DNA of 13,867 bases from Candidatus Hydrogenedentota bacterium. Lineage in GTDB: Bacteria > Hydrogenedentota > Hydrogenedentia > Hydrogenedentales > SLHB01. Shown piece by piece: positions 1 through 7,243 of the stretch. Location of the stretch: contig SKRY01000387.1 of assembly GCA_007118235.1 (NCBI GenBank), forward strand, positions 1-13,867. Reading direction: 5' to 3'. A model generated the notes under the pieces. The model searched no databases. It worked only from the letters and a program-made list of their open reading frames with translations, and was not told the origin of the DNA. Within the stretch, counting starts at the first letter, position 1, and each line of letters starts with the position of its first letter. The position numbers were made by a program, and so were the translations under genes.

Positions 1-407
1 GCGAAACCCCAGACGATCGCGTGGATTGGCCCGAGTTCGACGGCGAAGTACTGGGCGGCAGCTACTCCGGCCATCATGGTTCCGACACCACCACGCACGT
101 GGATGTTGCTCCCGAAGCCGGAGACCATCCCTTGCTCGCCGGCGTCGAACTTCCCTTCGACAGCGCGTCGTGGCTTTACGAGGCCAGCCCGCTCGCGGAT
201 TCCGCCACGCCGCTGCTTCTCGGCGAGGTACGCGAGCGCGAGGAGGACCCCGAGCCCGTGCTGTGGACCAACACGTACGGAGATAGCCTCATCGTCTACA
301 CGTCGTTGGGCCATCCCCAAGACTTCGAGAATGACCCCTTAAACCGCCTCTTGCTCAACGCCGTGTTCCACGTTCTGGAACTGGAACCGCCGCGGGAAAC
401 GCCGTGA
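1..407 (+). CDS. ThuA-like domain protein, 3' end only
   Basis: The frame is open from the left edge (codons from base 3) to TGA at 405-407, so the gene begins outside the window; the GTG at 21 is just an internal valine. The visible ~135 residues fit the C-terminal half of the ThuA-like fold, a glutamine-amidotransferase-like domain found in the trehalose utilisation protein ThuA and in many carbohydrate-related proteins of Planctomycetes-type bacteria. The supporting patterns are LGGSYSGHHG near the start, HPLLAGVELPF in the middle, and a WTNTYGDSLIVYTSLGHPQDF stretch followed by NRLLLNAVFHVLE at the end, which resembles the family's closing 'W..yG.grvfytslGH....f......rll.nai.w' pattern. 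The family is often linked to sugar metabolism, but the exact reaction is uncertain. The N-terminal part and any signal peptide are not visible. It is followed by the promoter region of the peptide-binding gene and is not obviously co-transcribed with it. Confidence 0.75.
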   Translation, partial: ETPDDRVDWPEFDGEVLGGSYSGHHGSDTTTHVDVAPEAGDHPLLAGVELPFDSASWLYEASPLADSATPLLLGEVREREEDPEPVLWTNTYGDSLIVYTSLGHPQDFENDPLNRLLLNAVFHVLELEPPRETP

Positions 408-428
408 TCCCCGCCACCAACGGGAGGA

Positions 429-458
429 TTTCTGCCCCACCGGGGGAGAGCGTATAAT
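429..458 (+). promoter_or_regulatory. candidate sigma70-type promoter for the oppA-like gene
   Basis: A perfect TATAAT lies at 453-458. The -35 region around 429-435 (TTTCTGC) matches the consensus only weakly. It also overlaps a small imperfect hairpin (CCCC at 435-438 with GGGG at 442-445). Transcription would begin near 465, giving a leader of about 75 bases that starts just before the hairpin at 475-501. The -10 match is strong, but the call as a whole is only moderately supported. Confidence 0.4.
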
Positions 459-474
459 GGGGGTCTTGTCTTAA

Positions 475-501
475 AGCAACTGGGGCGAGGCCCCAATTGC
501 T
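475..501 (+). other. leader hairpin upstream of the oppA-like gene
   Basis: AGCAACTGGGGC (475-486) and GCCCCAATTGCT (490-501) form a 12-pair stem with one mismatch and a GAG loop. No T-run follows, so it is not a typical intrinsic terminator. It sits close to the predicted transcript 5' end and about 20 bases before the ribosome binding site. A 5' stabilising or translation-tuning structure is the likeliest role (inference). Confidence 0.5.
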
Positions 502-523
502 GCAACACCAACCGCATGAAAAA

Positions 524-531
524 GAGGAAGG
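524..531 (+). promoter_or_regulatory. ribosome binding site that fixes the oppA-like start at 539
   Basis: GAGGAAGG ends seven bases before ATG 539. The upstream in-frame start at 497 lies inside the leader hairpin, has no such site, and would put a charged 14-residue tail ahead of a clean lipoprotein signal. The site therefore decides the start. Confidence 0.75.
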
Positions 532-538
532 CGCCACT

Positions 539-2164
539 ATGCGTTCGATTGTTTTGTGTTGTTTTGCGGCGGGCATCGCCGCACTGTTTCTCACTGCCTG
601 TGAACCCGGCGAAACCCGCGTGCAGCGCGGCACACGGGAAGGCATCCTGCACTGGGGCAACAGCGCCGAACCCCAGGGCCTGGATCCTCATGTCGTCACG
701 GGCGTGCCCGAGCACATGATCCTCGTGGCATTGTTCGAGGGCTTGGTCATTATGGATCCCGAGACCTTGGAGCCCTCACCCGGCGTGGCGGAGTCGTGGG
801 AGATTACCGATGACAATCTCGTCTACACGTTTCATCTCCGGGACGACGCCCGCTGGTCCAACGGGGATCCCGTCACGGCCCATGACTTCGTGTACGCGTG
901 GAACCGCATCCTCTCCCCCGCTCTCGGCAGCGAGTACGCCTACATGCTGCACTGCATCGAAAACGCCGAGGCGTATAATGAAGGCGAAATCGGGGATTTT
1001 GGCGAGGTGGGCGTGCAGGCGCTGGATGACCAAACGCTGGAGGTGACCCTCGAGCATCCCACGCCGTACTTCTTGTCCCTGCAGATTCACTACACGTTCT
1101 TCCCCGTGCACCAAGACACCATCGAGGCCTTCGGCGCGATGGACGACCGGGGCACGCCTTGGACACGGGCCGGCAACATGGTCTCCAACGGCCCCTTCAA
1201 ACTCGCCGATTGGCGTCCCAACCAAGTCATTCGCACGGAAGCCAACGAACACTACTGGGACGCGGAAACCGTCCGGCTCAACGGCGTCAATTTCTATCCC
1301 ATCGACGACTTGCAGACCGAGGAGCGCTCTTTCCGGAACGGCGAGCTGCACTGGACAGGCGATATGCCGATCAACCGCATCGACTGGTATCGTGAAAACC
1401 GGCCCGAAGTCCTGGAGATCAACCCGTATCTCGGCACGTACTACTTCCGGTTCAACGTGACCAGGCCGCCCCTGGACGATCCCCGGGTCCGGCGCGCTCT
1501 CGCCATGGCCATCAATCGCGAGGGCATTGTCGAACACATTACCAGAGCGGACGAGCAACCGGCCGCGCACCTCACCCCGCCGGAAACCGAAGGGTTCCTC
1601 CCAGGAGCGGAGCTTCCGCACGATGTCGAGCGCGCCCAGGAATTGCTGGCCGAGGCGGGGTATCCCGATGGCGAGGGGCTTCCGCCCTTGGACCTGCTCT
1701 ATAACACCAGCGAAAACCACCGCATGATCGCTCAGGCCATTCAAAATATGTGGCGGACCAACCTGGGCGCCAATGTGAACCTGCTCAATCAAGAGTGGTC
1801 CGTCTATCTTTCCTCAATGACCAACCTCGATTACGACATCGCCCGTTCCGGCTGGATCGGCGACGTGAACGATCCCATCAATTTTCTGGAATGCTTCGTG
1901 ACGGACGGCGGGAACAATCGGACAGGGTACAGCTCCGAAGAATACGACAGCCTCATCTCGGCGGCGCGGCGCGAAGCCGATCCGGAGCAGCGATCCGAAA
2001 TCCTGCGCGATGCCGAGATCATCCTGATGGAGGACGCGCCCATCGCGCCGTTGTACTTCTACACGCGCAAGAACCTTCGCTCGCCCGATCTTCGCGGATT
2101 CAGGCCGAATATCCGGGGTTATGTGAACTACAAGTTCCTTTATCTGGAAGCCGAAGACGAATAA
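539..2164 (+). CDS. OppA-type ABC transporter peptide-binding lipoprotein
   Basis: This predicted 541-residue protein is an extracytoplasmic solute-binding protein of the SBP_bac_5 family (OppA/MppA/DppA group), the receptor that delivers oligopeptides to an ABC importer. Residues 1-21 are a lipoprotein signal with lipobox LTAC; Cys21 would be the lipidated residue, anchoring the protein on the periplasmic side of a membrane. The family signature lies near residues 75-125, with AESWEITDDNLVYTFHLR followed by DARWSNGDPVTAHDFVYAWNRILSP. Later landmarks are NGPFKLADW, YFRFNVTRPPLDDPRVRRALAMAINRE, and the domain-closing VNDPINFLECF. The length is normal for OppA. No permease or ATPase gene lies beside it, so it is an orphan receptor here that must either share a distant transporter or act in cell-wall peptide recycling. 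The start at 539 rests on the GAGGAAGG site and the lipoprotein signal. Paired hairpins follow the TAA stop. Confidence 0.92.
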   Translation: MRSIVLCCFAAGIAALFLTACEPGETRVQRGTREGILHWGNSAEPQGLDPHVVTGVPEHMILVALFEGLVIMDPETLEPSPGVAESWEITDDNLVYTFHLRDDARWSNGDPVTAHDFVYAWNRILSPALGSEYAYMLHCIENAEAYNEGEIGDFGEVGVQALDDQTLEVTLEHPTPYFLSLQIHYTFFPVHQDTIEAFGAMDDRGTPWTRAGNMVSNGPFKLADWRPNQVIRTEANEHYWDAETVRLNGVNFYPIDDLQTEERSFRNGELHWTGDMPINRIDWYRENRPEVLEINPYLGTYYFRFNVTRPPLDDPRVRRALAMAINREGIVEHITRADEQPAAHLTPPETEGFLPGAELPHDVERAQELLAEAGYPDGEGLPPLDLLYNTSENHRMIAQAIQNMWRTNLGANVNLLNQEWSVYLSSMTNLDYDIARSGWIGDVNDPINFLECFVTDGGNNRTGYSSEEYDSLISAARREADPEQRSEILRDAEIILMEDAPIAPLYFYTRKNLRSPDLRGFRPNIRGYVNYKFLYLEAEDE

Positions 2165-2196
2165 CCGCCGCGAAACCACATTGTCTTTCGCGGCGG
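2165..2196. terminator. hairpin 1 between convergent genes
   Basis: CCGCCGCGAAA (2165-2175) and TTTCGCGGCGG (2186-2196) are perfect 11-base inverted repeats around a 10-base loop, starting one base after the stop of the oppA-like gene. The + strand downstream sequence (CCAAAACC) lacks a T-run. It therefore looks like a terminator or 3'-end protecting stem, but not a textbook one. Confidence 0.6.
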
Positions 2197-2209
2197 CCAA
2201 AACCACTGG

Positions 2210-2239
2210 AGGCGGACCCTTGTAGTCGAGGGTCCGCCT
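2210..2239. terminator. hairpin 2 between convergent genes
   Basis: AGGCGGACCCT (2210-2220) and AGGGTCCGCCT (2229-2239) form a second perfect 11-pair stem with an 8-base loop. On the minus strand the stem is followed after several bases by a short T-run (GGTTTTGG), so it could stop the PEP-CTERM transcript. With hairpin 1 it makes a bidirectional end point. Confidence 0.6.
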
Positions 2240-2278
2240 TCGGCATTAACGGTTCTACTTCTGAGGTGTGCGTGCGGA

Positions 2279-2986
2279 TTACGCGGTCTTGCCCTTGCGG
2301 TAGCGGCGGAATCCCAGCCCGGCCAAGCCGATACCCAGCAGGGTCATGCTTGCGGGTTCGGGCACGATATGGCCATTGAAGCGAAACGCAAAGTTGGCCG
2401 GGTGTGTGTCATGTCCATGCCAGTCATCCTGACCATCGGCGTCCACCCCATGCCAGTGCCACGGCAGCAAACCCATAGAGTCGGGCTGACCGGAGCTATG
2501 GCTCCAGTTGAAACCTTCGGTTTCCGTGAGGTCCCCGCTTGGCTCCACTGCGGCCACGGAGAAGTAGTAGGTCGGCTCAGCACCAAGCCGAAGGCCTGGA
2601 AAGCCAGCTCCGAGCAGGTCCCACGTGAAGAGGTCATTGGCGGTCCCCGAGCCGGAAGTAAAGGTCGGAGTGACGTTGCTATATTCCTGGATCAGAGATC
2701 CGGGCTCTCCGCCGCCCCCCTCATAAAACCGGAGATTATACTGAATATTGGTAACATCTTCTGCCCCCCACCATTCGATCTCCGTGATCACGCGGTCGAA
2801 TGGGGAGTACGCCTCGTCAAAGGTGAACGCGTCCGCGTAATAACCGGGCGGAAACTCGTCATGGCTCAAGGTCCCACCCGATATGGGCAACTGCTCATAC
2901 AATGGCGTGGCGGTGGCGTGCAGTCCTGCTGTCAGCAGGGCGCTCGCCAGGACCATTTTCATTAAAGTCATGGTTCTCGTGCTCAT
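2279..2986 (-). CDS. secreted PEP-CTERM sorting-domain protein
   Basis: This is a 235-residue exported protein with no recognised enzyme domain. Residues 1-27 form a signal peptide (charged start, hydrophobic ASALLTAGL core, ATA-like cleavage site). The C-terminus, from residue 208, is a textbook PEP-CTERM signal: VPEP, a hydrophobic segment (MTLLGIGLAGLGF), then the basic tail RRYRKGK. In this system exosortase, an inner-membrane cysteine protease, is thought to cut at the PEP motif, and the proteins often end up in extracellular matrix or on the cell surface. The middle region is aromatic and acidic (FDEAYSPFDRVITEIEWWG, NLRFYEGG), which suggests a beta-sandwich. It is followed by a His/Trp-rich stretch (PWHWHG...WHGHDTHP) shortly before the sorting signal. 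AAAGGAGT precedes ATG 2986 with good spacing. No exosortase gene is in the window. The molecular role is unknown. Confidence 0.88.
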   Translation of the reverse strand: MSTRTMTLMKMVLASALLTAGLHATATPLYEQLPISGGTLSHDEFPPGYYADAFTFDEAYSPFDRVITEIEWWGAEDVTNIQYNLRFYEGGGGEPGSLIQEYSNVTPTFTSGSGTANDLFTWDLLGAGFPGLRLGAEPTYYFSVAAVEPSGDLTETEGFNWSHSSGQPDSMGLLPWHWHGVDADGQDDWHGHDTHPANFAFRFNGHIVPEPASMTLLGIGLAGLGFRRYRKGKTA

Positions 2987-3295
2987 GCAATACTCCTTTC
3001 GCTTCGTTGGCGCTGATTGGCCGCAACGACATCCTGTGCGGTGTTGCGCGGCCTCGGCAGACTGGCGCGGGGGCGTATTTCATTCCCCGCCTCACAATGT
3101 GCTTGGTCTCAGCCTTGCGTTTTGTCCTTGCCGTCAATCCCTCCTCTCTCCATCCCGCGTAAACTTATCGTGTCTGGGGTGAACGAAACATGGCGCGTAC
3201 ATATTCCTGGTATTGGGCCGCGAGACGAGAGAATCTTCGTGTGCGCCGACAGGGCGCCGTGCAGGATATCGGCGGTACGGGGCTCCACAAACGGC
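2987..3295. other. intergenic gap between the divergent PEP-CTERM and tetR genes
   Basis: About 309 bases lie between the PEP-CTERM start and the tetR promoter. The only element I can support is the AAAGGAGT ribosome binding site of the PEP-CTERM gene (complement of 2992-2999). No minus-strand promoter with a good -35 and -10 pair stands out. The short open frames here overlap one another on both strands, lack ribosome binding sites and resemble nothing I recognise. Confidence 0.5.
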
Positions 3296-3324
3296 TTGAC
3301 ATGAACGGTCACTCCAGGTATGAT
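3296..3324 (+). promoter_or_regulatory. sigma70-type promoter of the efflux operon
   Basis: TTGACA at 3296-3301 and TATGAT at 3319-3324 are separated by exactly 17 bases. The -35 is perfect and the -10 differs from consensus at one position. The start of transcription is expected near 3331. The -10 box contains the ATG at 3320, so that ATG cannot be translated from this transcript. This is the best promoter in the window, and it directly precedes the tetR-RND-OMF-MFP genes. Confidence 0.75.
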
Positions 3325-3340
3325 AGGAAAGGTTCACCAA

Positions 3341-3360
3341 ATGAATGGATATTCACTCAT
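3341..3360. promoter_or_regulatory. candidate TetR-family operator (quasi-palindrome)
   Basis: The 20 bases ATGAATGGATATTCACTCAT equal their own reverse complement at 16 positions (half-site ATGARTGRAT). The centre is about 20 bases after the predicted transcription start, where a bound TetR-type dimer would block the polymerase. The location and symmetry are seen in the sequence; the operator role is inference. It overlaps the likely start codons of tetR, so coding constraint could also produce part of the pattern. Confidence 0.4.
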
Positions 3361-4009
3361 GCATTCCAATACATCCAAGAGCAAGCCCCTGTCCCGCCGC
3401 GAACGCGAATCGGCCCGCCACCGCCAGGAAATGCTGGAGGCCGCGCAGTCGGTCTTCTCCGAGCACGGCTTCGAAAAAGCGCGCATGGAGGACATCGCCC
3501 AGCGGGCGGAGTTCGCCGTGGGTACGCTCTACCGATTCTTTGCCAGTAAGGACCAACTCTATCTGGAACTTCTGCGGGACAAGGCGGACGTGATGGAAGA
3601 GCGGTTGGACGAAGCCATCAACGCAGGAAAGACGCCGCTGGAAAAGGTGCGGAACATCTTTTTCACCCGGCTTGACTTGTTCTGGGACCACAAGGCCTTC
3701 TTCCGGCTGATGGTGCAAGAGACCGAGGGGTCGTTGCACAAACCCCGGCTATGCGGCGACGAGAACCTGGCGGCGCGCTATGAGCGGTTTCTCGAGCAGT
3801 TGGAAGCCATCTTTGAAGCGGGCATCCGGGCGGGCGAGTTCCGCGCTCTTCCGCCTCATTGCCTGTTTGCCGCCTTTGAGGGCGTATTGCGGAATTACGT
3901 TGCCCGCTTGGGCTACCTTGACCCAGATGCTCCGCGCGATCCAGCGGAGGAAGAAGCGATGTTCGAGCTTTTCAGCCATGGAGCGTGTCTCGCCCCCAAA
4001 TCCCAGTAG
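3341..4009 (+). CDS. TetR/AcrR-family regulator of the efflux operon
   Basis: This 222-residue protein is probably the local repressor. TetR-family proteins bind DNA as dimers through an N-terminal helix-turn-helix and release it when a ligand enters the C-terminal domain. The DNA-binding part covers about residues 27-75: RQEMLEAAQSVFSEHGFEKARMEDIAQRAEFAVGTLYRFFASKDQL, with the diagnostic 'hGf....m.dIA..A..a.gtlY.fF.sKd.L' pattern. The rest is a helical ligand/dimer domain that I cannot assign to a compound. The reading frame runs up to an ATG at 3320, but that lies inside the promoter -10 box. ATG 3341 has AGGAAAGG eight bases upstream, although that site straddles the predicted transcript start. 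ATG 3359 is a possible alternative giving 216 residues. The stop is 34 bases before the RND gene and nothing between looks like a terminator, so co-transcription and autoregulation are likely. Confidence 0.9.
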   Translation: MNGYSLMHSNTSKSKPLSRRERESARHRQEMLEAAQSVFSEHGFEKARMEDIAQRAEFAVGTLYRFFASKDQLYLELLRDKADVMEERLDEAINAGKTPLEKVRNIFFTRLDLFWDHKAFFRLMVQETEGSLHKPRLCGDENLAARYERFLEQLEAIFEAGIRAGEFRALPPHCLFAAFEGVLRNYVARLGYLDPDAPRDPAEEEAMFELFSHGACLAPKSQ

Positions 4010-4043
4010 CCATTATCGCGCACCCTAGCGAGAGGTCTTTGTC

Positions 4044-7000
4044 ATGTTCATTTCACAAAGCGCCATCAACCGCCCCGTGACCACTATTCTGTTGACGGCC
4101 GTCATCTTGCTGTTTGGCGTCATGTCGTTGAGCGACATGGGGGTAGACCTCATGCCGGACATCGACATCCCCGTGGTCACGGTCTCGGCGATGCTCATTG
4201 GGGCGGACGCCGAGGTGATGGACCAGGATGTCACCGAAATCCTCGAACGGGAGATCAACACGATCGAGGGGATTGAGAGTCTGCGCTCGGTATCCAGTGA
4301 AGGCCGTTCTCAGGTGATCATCGAATTCGCCCTGGAACGGGATGTGGACGTGGCCGCGCAGGAGGTGCGCGACCAGGTGAACATTGCCCAGCGCGATCTG
4401 CCGCGTGACCTGGAGGCGCCCGTGGTTCGGAAGCTGGACATCGACGCCACGCCCATCATGTTCGTGGCCCTGAGCAGTGAAGGCGATTACCAAGAAATGG
4501 CCACGTACGCGGATGACGTGATCCGCGAACGGCTTCAGACGGTGCGGGGCGTTGGTTCGGCGCAATTGGAGGGATTCCGGGAGCGGCAAATCCGCATATG
4601 GGTGGATCCCACCACCCTGGAAGCGTACAACCTCTCCCCCGCCGATGTCTCGAGGGCGATTCAGGCCAAGCACATGGAGCTGCCGGGCGGCCGCATCGAA
4701 AACGCGGACATCGAATACGCCGTGAAGGTGCAAGGGGAATATGAGTCCGTTGAGGAATTGCGGAATCTCGTGGTGCATTCCGGCGGCGGCCGGGTCGTGC
4801 GGCTCTCCGATGTCGCCATGGTCAGCGACGGCACGGAGGATATGCGCAGCATCGCGCGATTCAACCGGCGGCCCAGCGTCAGCCTCGCCATCCAGCGGCA
4901 GACGGGCGCGAACACGGTCGCGGTGGCGAATGAGGTTCGCCAGGCCGTGGAGGAGCTTCGGGAGGACCTTCCCGCTGGCATGACGCTCGCCATCACGAAC
5001 GACAATGCGCGATACATCGAACGGGCAATTAGCGATGGGCTATTCGACCTGTTTTTTGGCGCCTGTCTGGCGGCGGTTGTGATCCTCATTTTCTTGCGCA
5101 ATTTCCGCATGGCCTTTATCAGCATCATGGCCATTCCAACCGCGATCCTGGGCAGTTTCATCGCCATTTACTTCATGGGGTTCAGCCTGAACGTCATCAC
5201 CATTCTCGCGATGGCCCTGGCCATGGGGCTCGTGATCGACGACGCGGTGGTGATGCTGGAGAACATCTTTCGCCACGTCGAACAGGAAGGCAAATCGGCC
5301 ATGCAGGCCGCCCGTGAAGGGGCCAATGAGGTGGGCGCCGCCGTGATCGCCGCGGCCAGCGCCATCATCACGGTTTTTGTCCCCGTCGCCTTCATGGGCG
5401 GCATCATTGGCCAGGTCTTCTTCGAGTTCGGACTTTCCGTCGCTATCGCCGTGGCGATCTCGCTCGTGGCCGCGCTTACGTTGACGCCCATGCTTTGTTC
5501 GCGGCTTCTGAAACACTCAAGCGAACATGGCTGGTTGTTCCGGATGCTGGAACAAGGGTTCAACGGGCTCGAACGGGGGTACCGCTCCACGCTAAACGTG
5601 GCCCTTCGGGCCCGCTGGGTTACGCTCGGGATCGCGCTGGGCATATTCGTATTTGGCCTGGCCCTTGTGCCCTTCGCGAACGTAGGGTTCATGACACAAG
5701 CCGATGAGGGCCAAATCGTGGCCAATTTCGAGTGGCCGCCGGGTACTTCCATCGAAGTGACCGACGCCGGTATGCGCCGGATTGAAGACATGGTGCTGGC
5801 GTTGCCCGAGGTGGAGCGTGTCATGGCCACCCTGGGCGGCCAGGGACAAGGTGTGAACAGGGGCGAGGTCTACGTCGAGATGACGCCGGCCCGGCAACGC
5901 GATCGGAGTCAGGACGAAATCCTGGCGCTGCTTCGCGAACAAGCCGAAGAAGAATTCCCGGAGGCCCGCGTGACCTTTGGCGCCGCGGGCGGGGGCGGCC
6001 CCGGCATGAGCGCCGACCTCGAGTACATTGTCCAAGGCCCCGACATTCGCGAACTAGACCAGGTGGGGCAGGCGATGGCGAACGCGCTTCGCCAAATGGA
6101 CGGTTATGTCGACGTGGATACAAATCTTCGGCTGGAAGCGCCCGAGGTGCGGGTCGCCATCAACCGGGACTTGGCCGATGACTTGGGCATCGATGTCGCG
6201 ACGATTTCCGACAACCTCAACATTCTCTTTGGCGGACGGGACGTGGCGCACTTCCAGGATGGGGGACGGCGCTACGACATCCGGATGCGGGCCATTCCTC
6301 AAGCACGCCAAGCGCCAGAGCAACTCTTTGACGTGGCCCTGCGCGGCGCCAGCATGGCAGGCATGGGAGGCAACCCAGGCAACCCCTCCGGGCCGGACAT
6401 GATACGGATGGCGAATCTAATTCAATACGAAGAATCCGTGGGACCTCAGAGCATCAACCGCTACGGCCGCCGCTACGCGGTGACGGTGTCCGCCAACCTG
6501 GAGGGTATTGCGCTTGGCGACGCCATGGCGGCGATGGATGAGTTGAGCGCCCAATACGTTCCGGACGATCCGGCGTGGGGCACCGCCCTGACCGGCGAGG
6601 CGGAAATGCTGGAGGAGTCCATTGGCTACCTTCTGACGGCCCTGTTCATCGCCATCGTGCTTATCTACGTGGTGTTGGGGTCGCAGTTCGAGTCGTTCAT
6701 TCACCCCTTCACGATTCTCATGTCGCTGCCGATGGCCATCGTGGGGGGAATTGGCTTCCTGTTGATAACCGGGGCGCAGCTAGACATCCTGGCCTTTATT
6801 GGCTTCATTATGTTGACCGGTATCGTCTCCAAGAACGCCATCCTTCTGCTCGACTTCATTGTTCAACGCCGCGCGGAAGGGCTGGAACGGGATGAGGCGA
6901 TTCGGACCGCCGCGCCCTTGCGGCTGAGGCCCATCCTCATGACGGCCCTCACCACGATGGCGGCCATGGCGCCCGTGGCGCTGGCGTTTGGCGAGGGCGG

Positions 7001-7157
7001 CGAGATGCGCGCCCCCATGGGCATCGCCGTGATTGGCGGTTTGTTCAGCGCGACCCTGCTGACGCTGTTTGTTATTCCCTGCGTTTACACGGTGATGGAC
7101 GACTTCGGCGAATGGTTCCGGCGTGTGGCGGGCCGATTCGCCGCCAGTCACGAGTAG
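4044..7157 (+). CDS. RND efflux pump, HAE-1 type (AcrB/MexB-like inner-membrane permease)
   Basis: This 1037-residue protein has the full length of hydrophobe/amphiphile RND exporters, which use proton entry to expel drugs, dyes or lipophilic compounds as inner-membrane trimers. The N-terminus (FISQSAINRPVTTILLTAVILLFGVMSL) is the first membrane helix. A large periplasmic loop with the usual DMGVDLMPDIDIPVVTV start follows, then the helix bundle from about residue 330. The proton-relay Asp pair in GLVIDDAVV is Asp399-Asp400, and the matching Lys in TGIVSKNAILLLDF is Lys930. FVPVAFMGG and the second half (SQFESFIHPFTILMSLPMAIVGG) complete the duplicated architecture. The second periplasmic loop carries a Gly/Met-rich insert near residues 768-788. 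GAGAGG lies eight bases before ATG 4044. The catalytic residues point to a working pump rather than a decayed copy. The substrate cannot be read from the sequence. Confidence 0.95.
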   Translation: MFISQSAINRPVTTILLTAVILLFGVMSLSDMGVDLMPDIDIPVVTVSAMLIGADAEVMDQDVTEILEREINTIEGIESLRSVSSEGRSQVIIEFALERDVDVAAQEVRDQVNIAQRDLPRDLEAPVVRKLDIDATPIMFVALSSEGDYQEMATYADDVIRERLQTVRGVGSAQLEGFRERQIRIWVDPTTLEAYNLSPADVSRAIQAKHMELPGGRIENADIEYAVKVQGEYESVEELRNLVVHSGGGRVVRLSDVAMVSDGTEDMRSIARFNRRPSVSLAIQRQTGANTVAVANEVRQAVEELREDLPAGMTLAITNDNARYIERAISDGLFDLFFGACLAAVVILIFLRNFRMAFISIMAIPTAILGSFIAIYFMGFSLNVITILAMALAMGLVIDDAVVMLENIFRHVEQEGKSAMQAAREGANEVGAAVIAAASAIITVFVPVAFMGGIIGQVFFEFGLSVAIAVAISLVAALTLTPMLCSRLLKHSSEHGWLFRMLEQGFNGLERGYRSTLNVALRARWVTLGIALGIFVFGLALVPFANVGFMTQADEGQIVANFEWPPGTSIEVTDAGMRRIEDMVLALPEVERVMATLGGQGQGVNRGEVYVEMTPARQRDRSQDEILALLREQAEEEFPEARVTFGAAGGGGPGMSADLEYIVQGPDIRELDQVGQAMANALRQMDGYVDVDTNLRLEAPEVRVAINRDLADDLGIDVATISDNLNILFGGRDVAHFQDGGRRYDIRMRAIPQARQAPEQLFDVALRGASMAGMGGNPGNPSGPDMIRMANLIQYEESVGPQSINRYGRRYAVTVSANLEGIALGDAMAAMDELSAQYVPDDPAWGTALTGEAEMLEESIGYLLTALFIAIVLIYVVLGSQFESFIHPFTILMSLPMAIVGGIGFLLITGAQLDILAFIGFIMLTGIVSKNAILLLDFIVQRRAEGLERDEAIRTAAPLRLRPILMTALTTMAAMAPVALAFGEGGEMRAPMGIAVIGGLFSATLLTLFVIPCVYTVMDDFGEWFRRVAGRFAASHE

Positions 7158-7243
7158 ACTGCAAAAGCTTGGGGTTTGGGTTCCGAGACGCGCCCGAGCC
7201 GATGGCGAGGTTGCGTCGCATATATAGAGAGGAGTAGGTTTCG

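Noticed and set aside
776..1792. 338-codon open frame antisense to the OppA-like gene
   Set aside because: It is a shadow frame; the + strand product matches the peptide-binding family throughout.
3320..3340. N-terminal extension of the TetR-family gene from ATG 3320
   Set aside because: The ATG is part of the TATGAT -10 box of a near-perfect promoter and would not be in the transcript. It also adds residues not needed before the DNA-binding domain.
7158..7243. Internal promoter before the TolC-like gene from the TATATA at 7221
   Set aside because: There is no usable -35 at the proper distance, and the TATATA directly adjoins the ribosome binding site. Read-through from the operon promoter is simpler.
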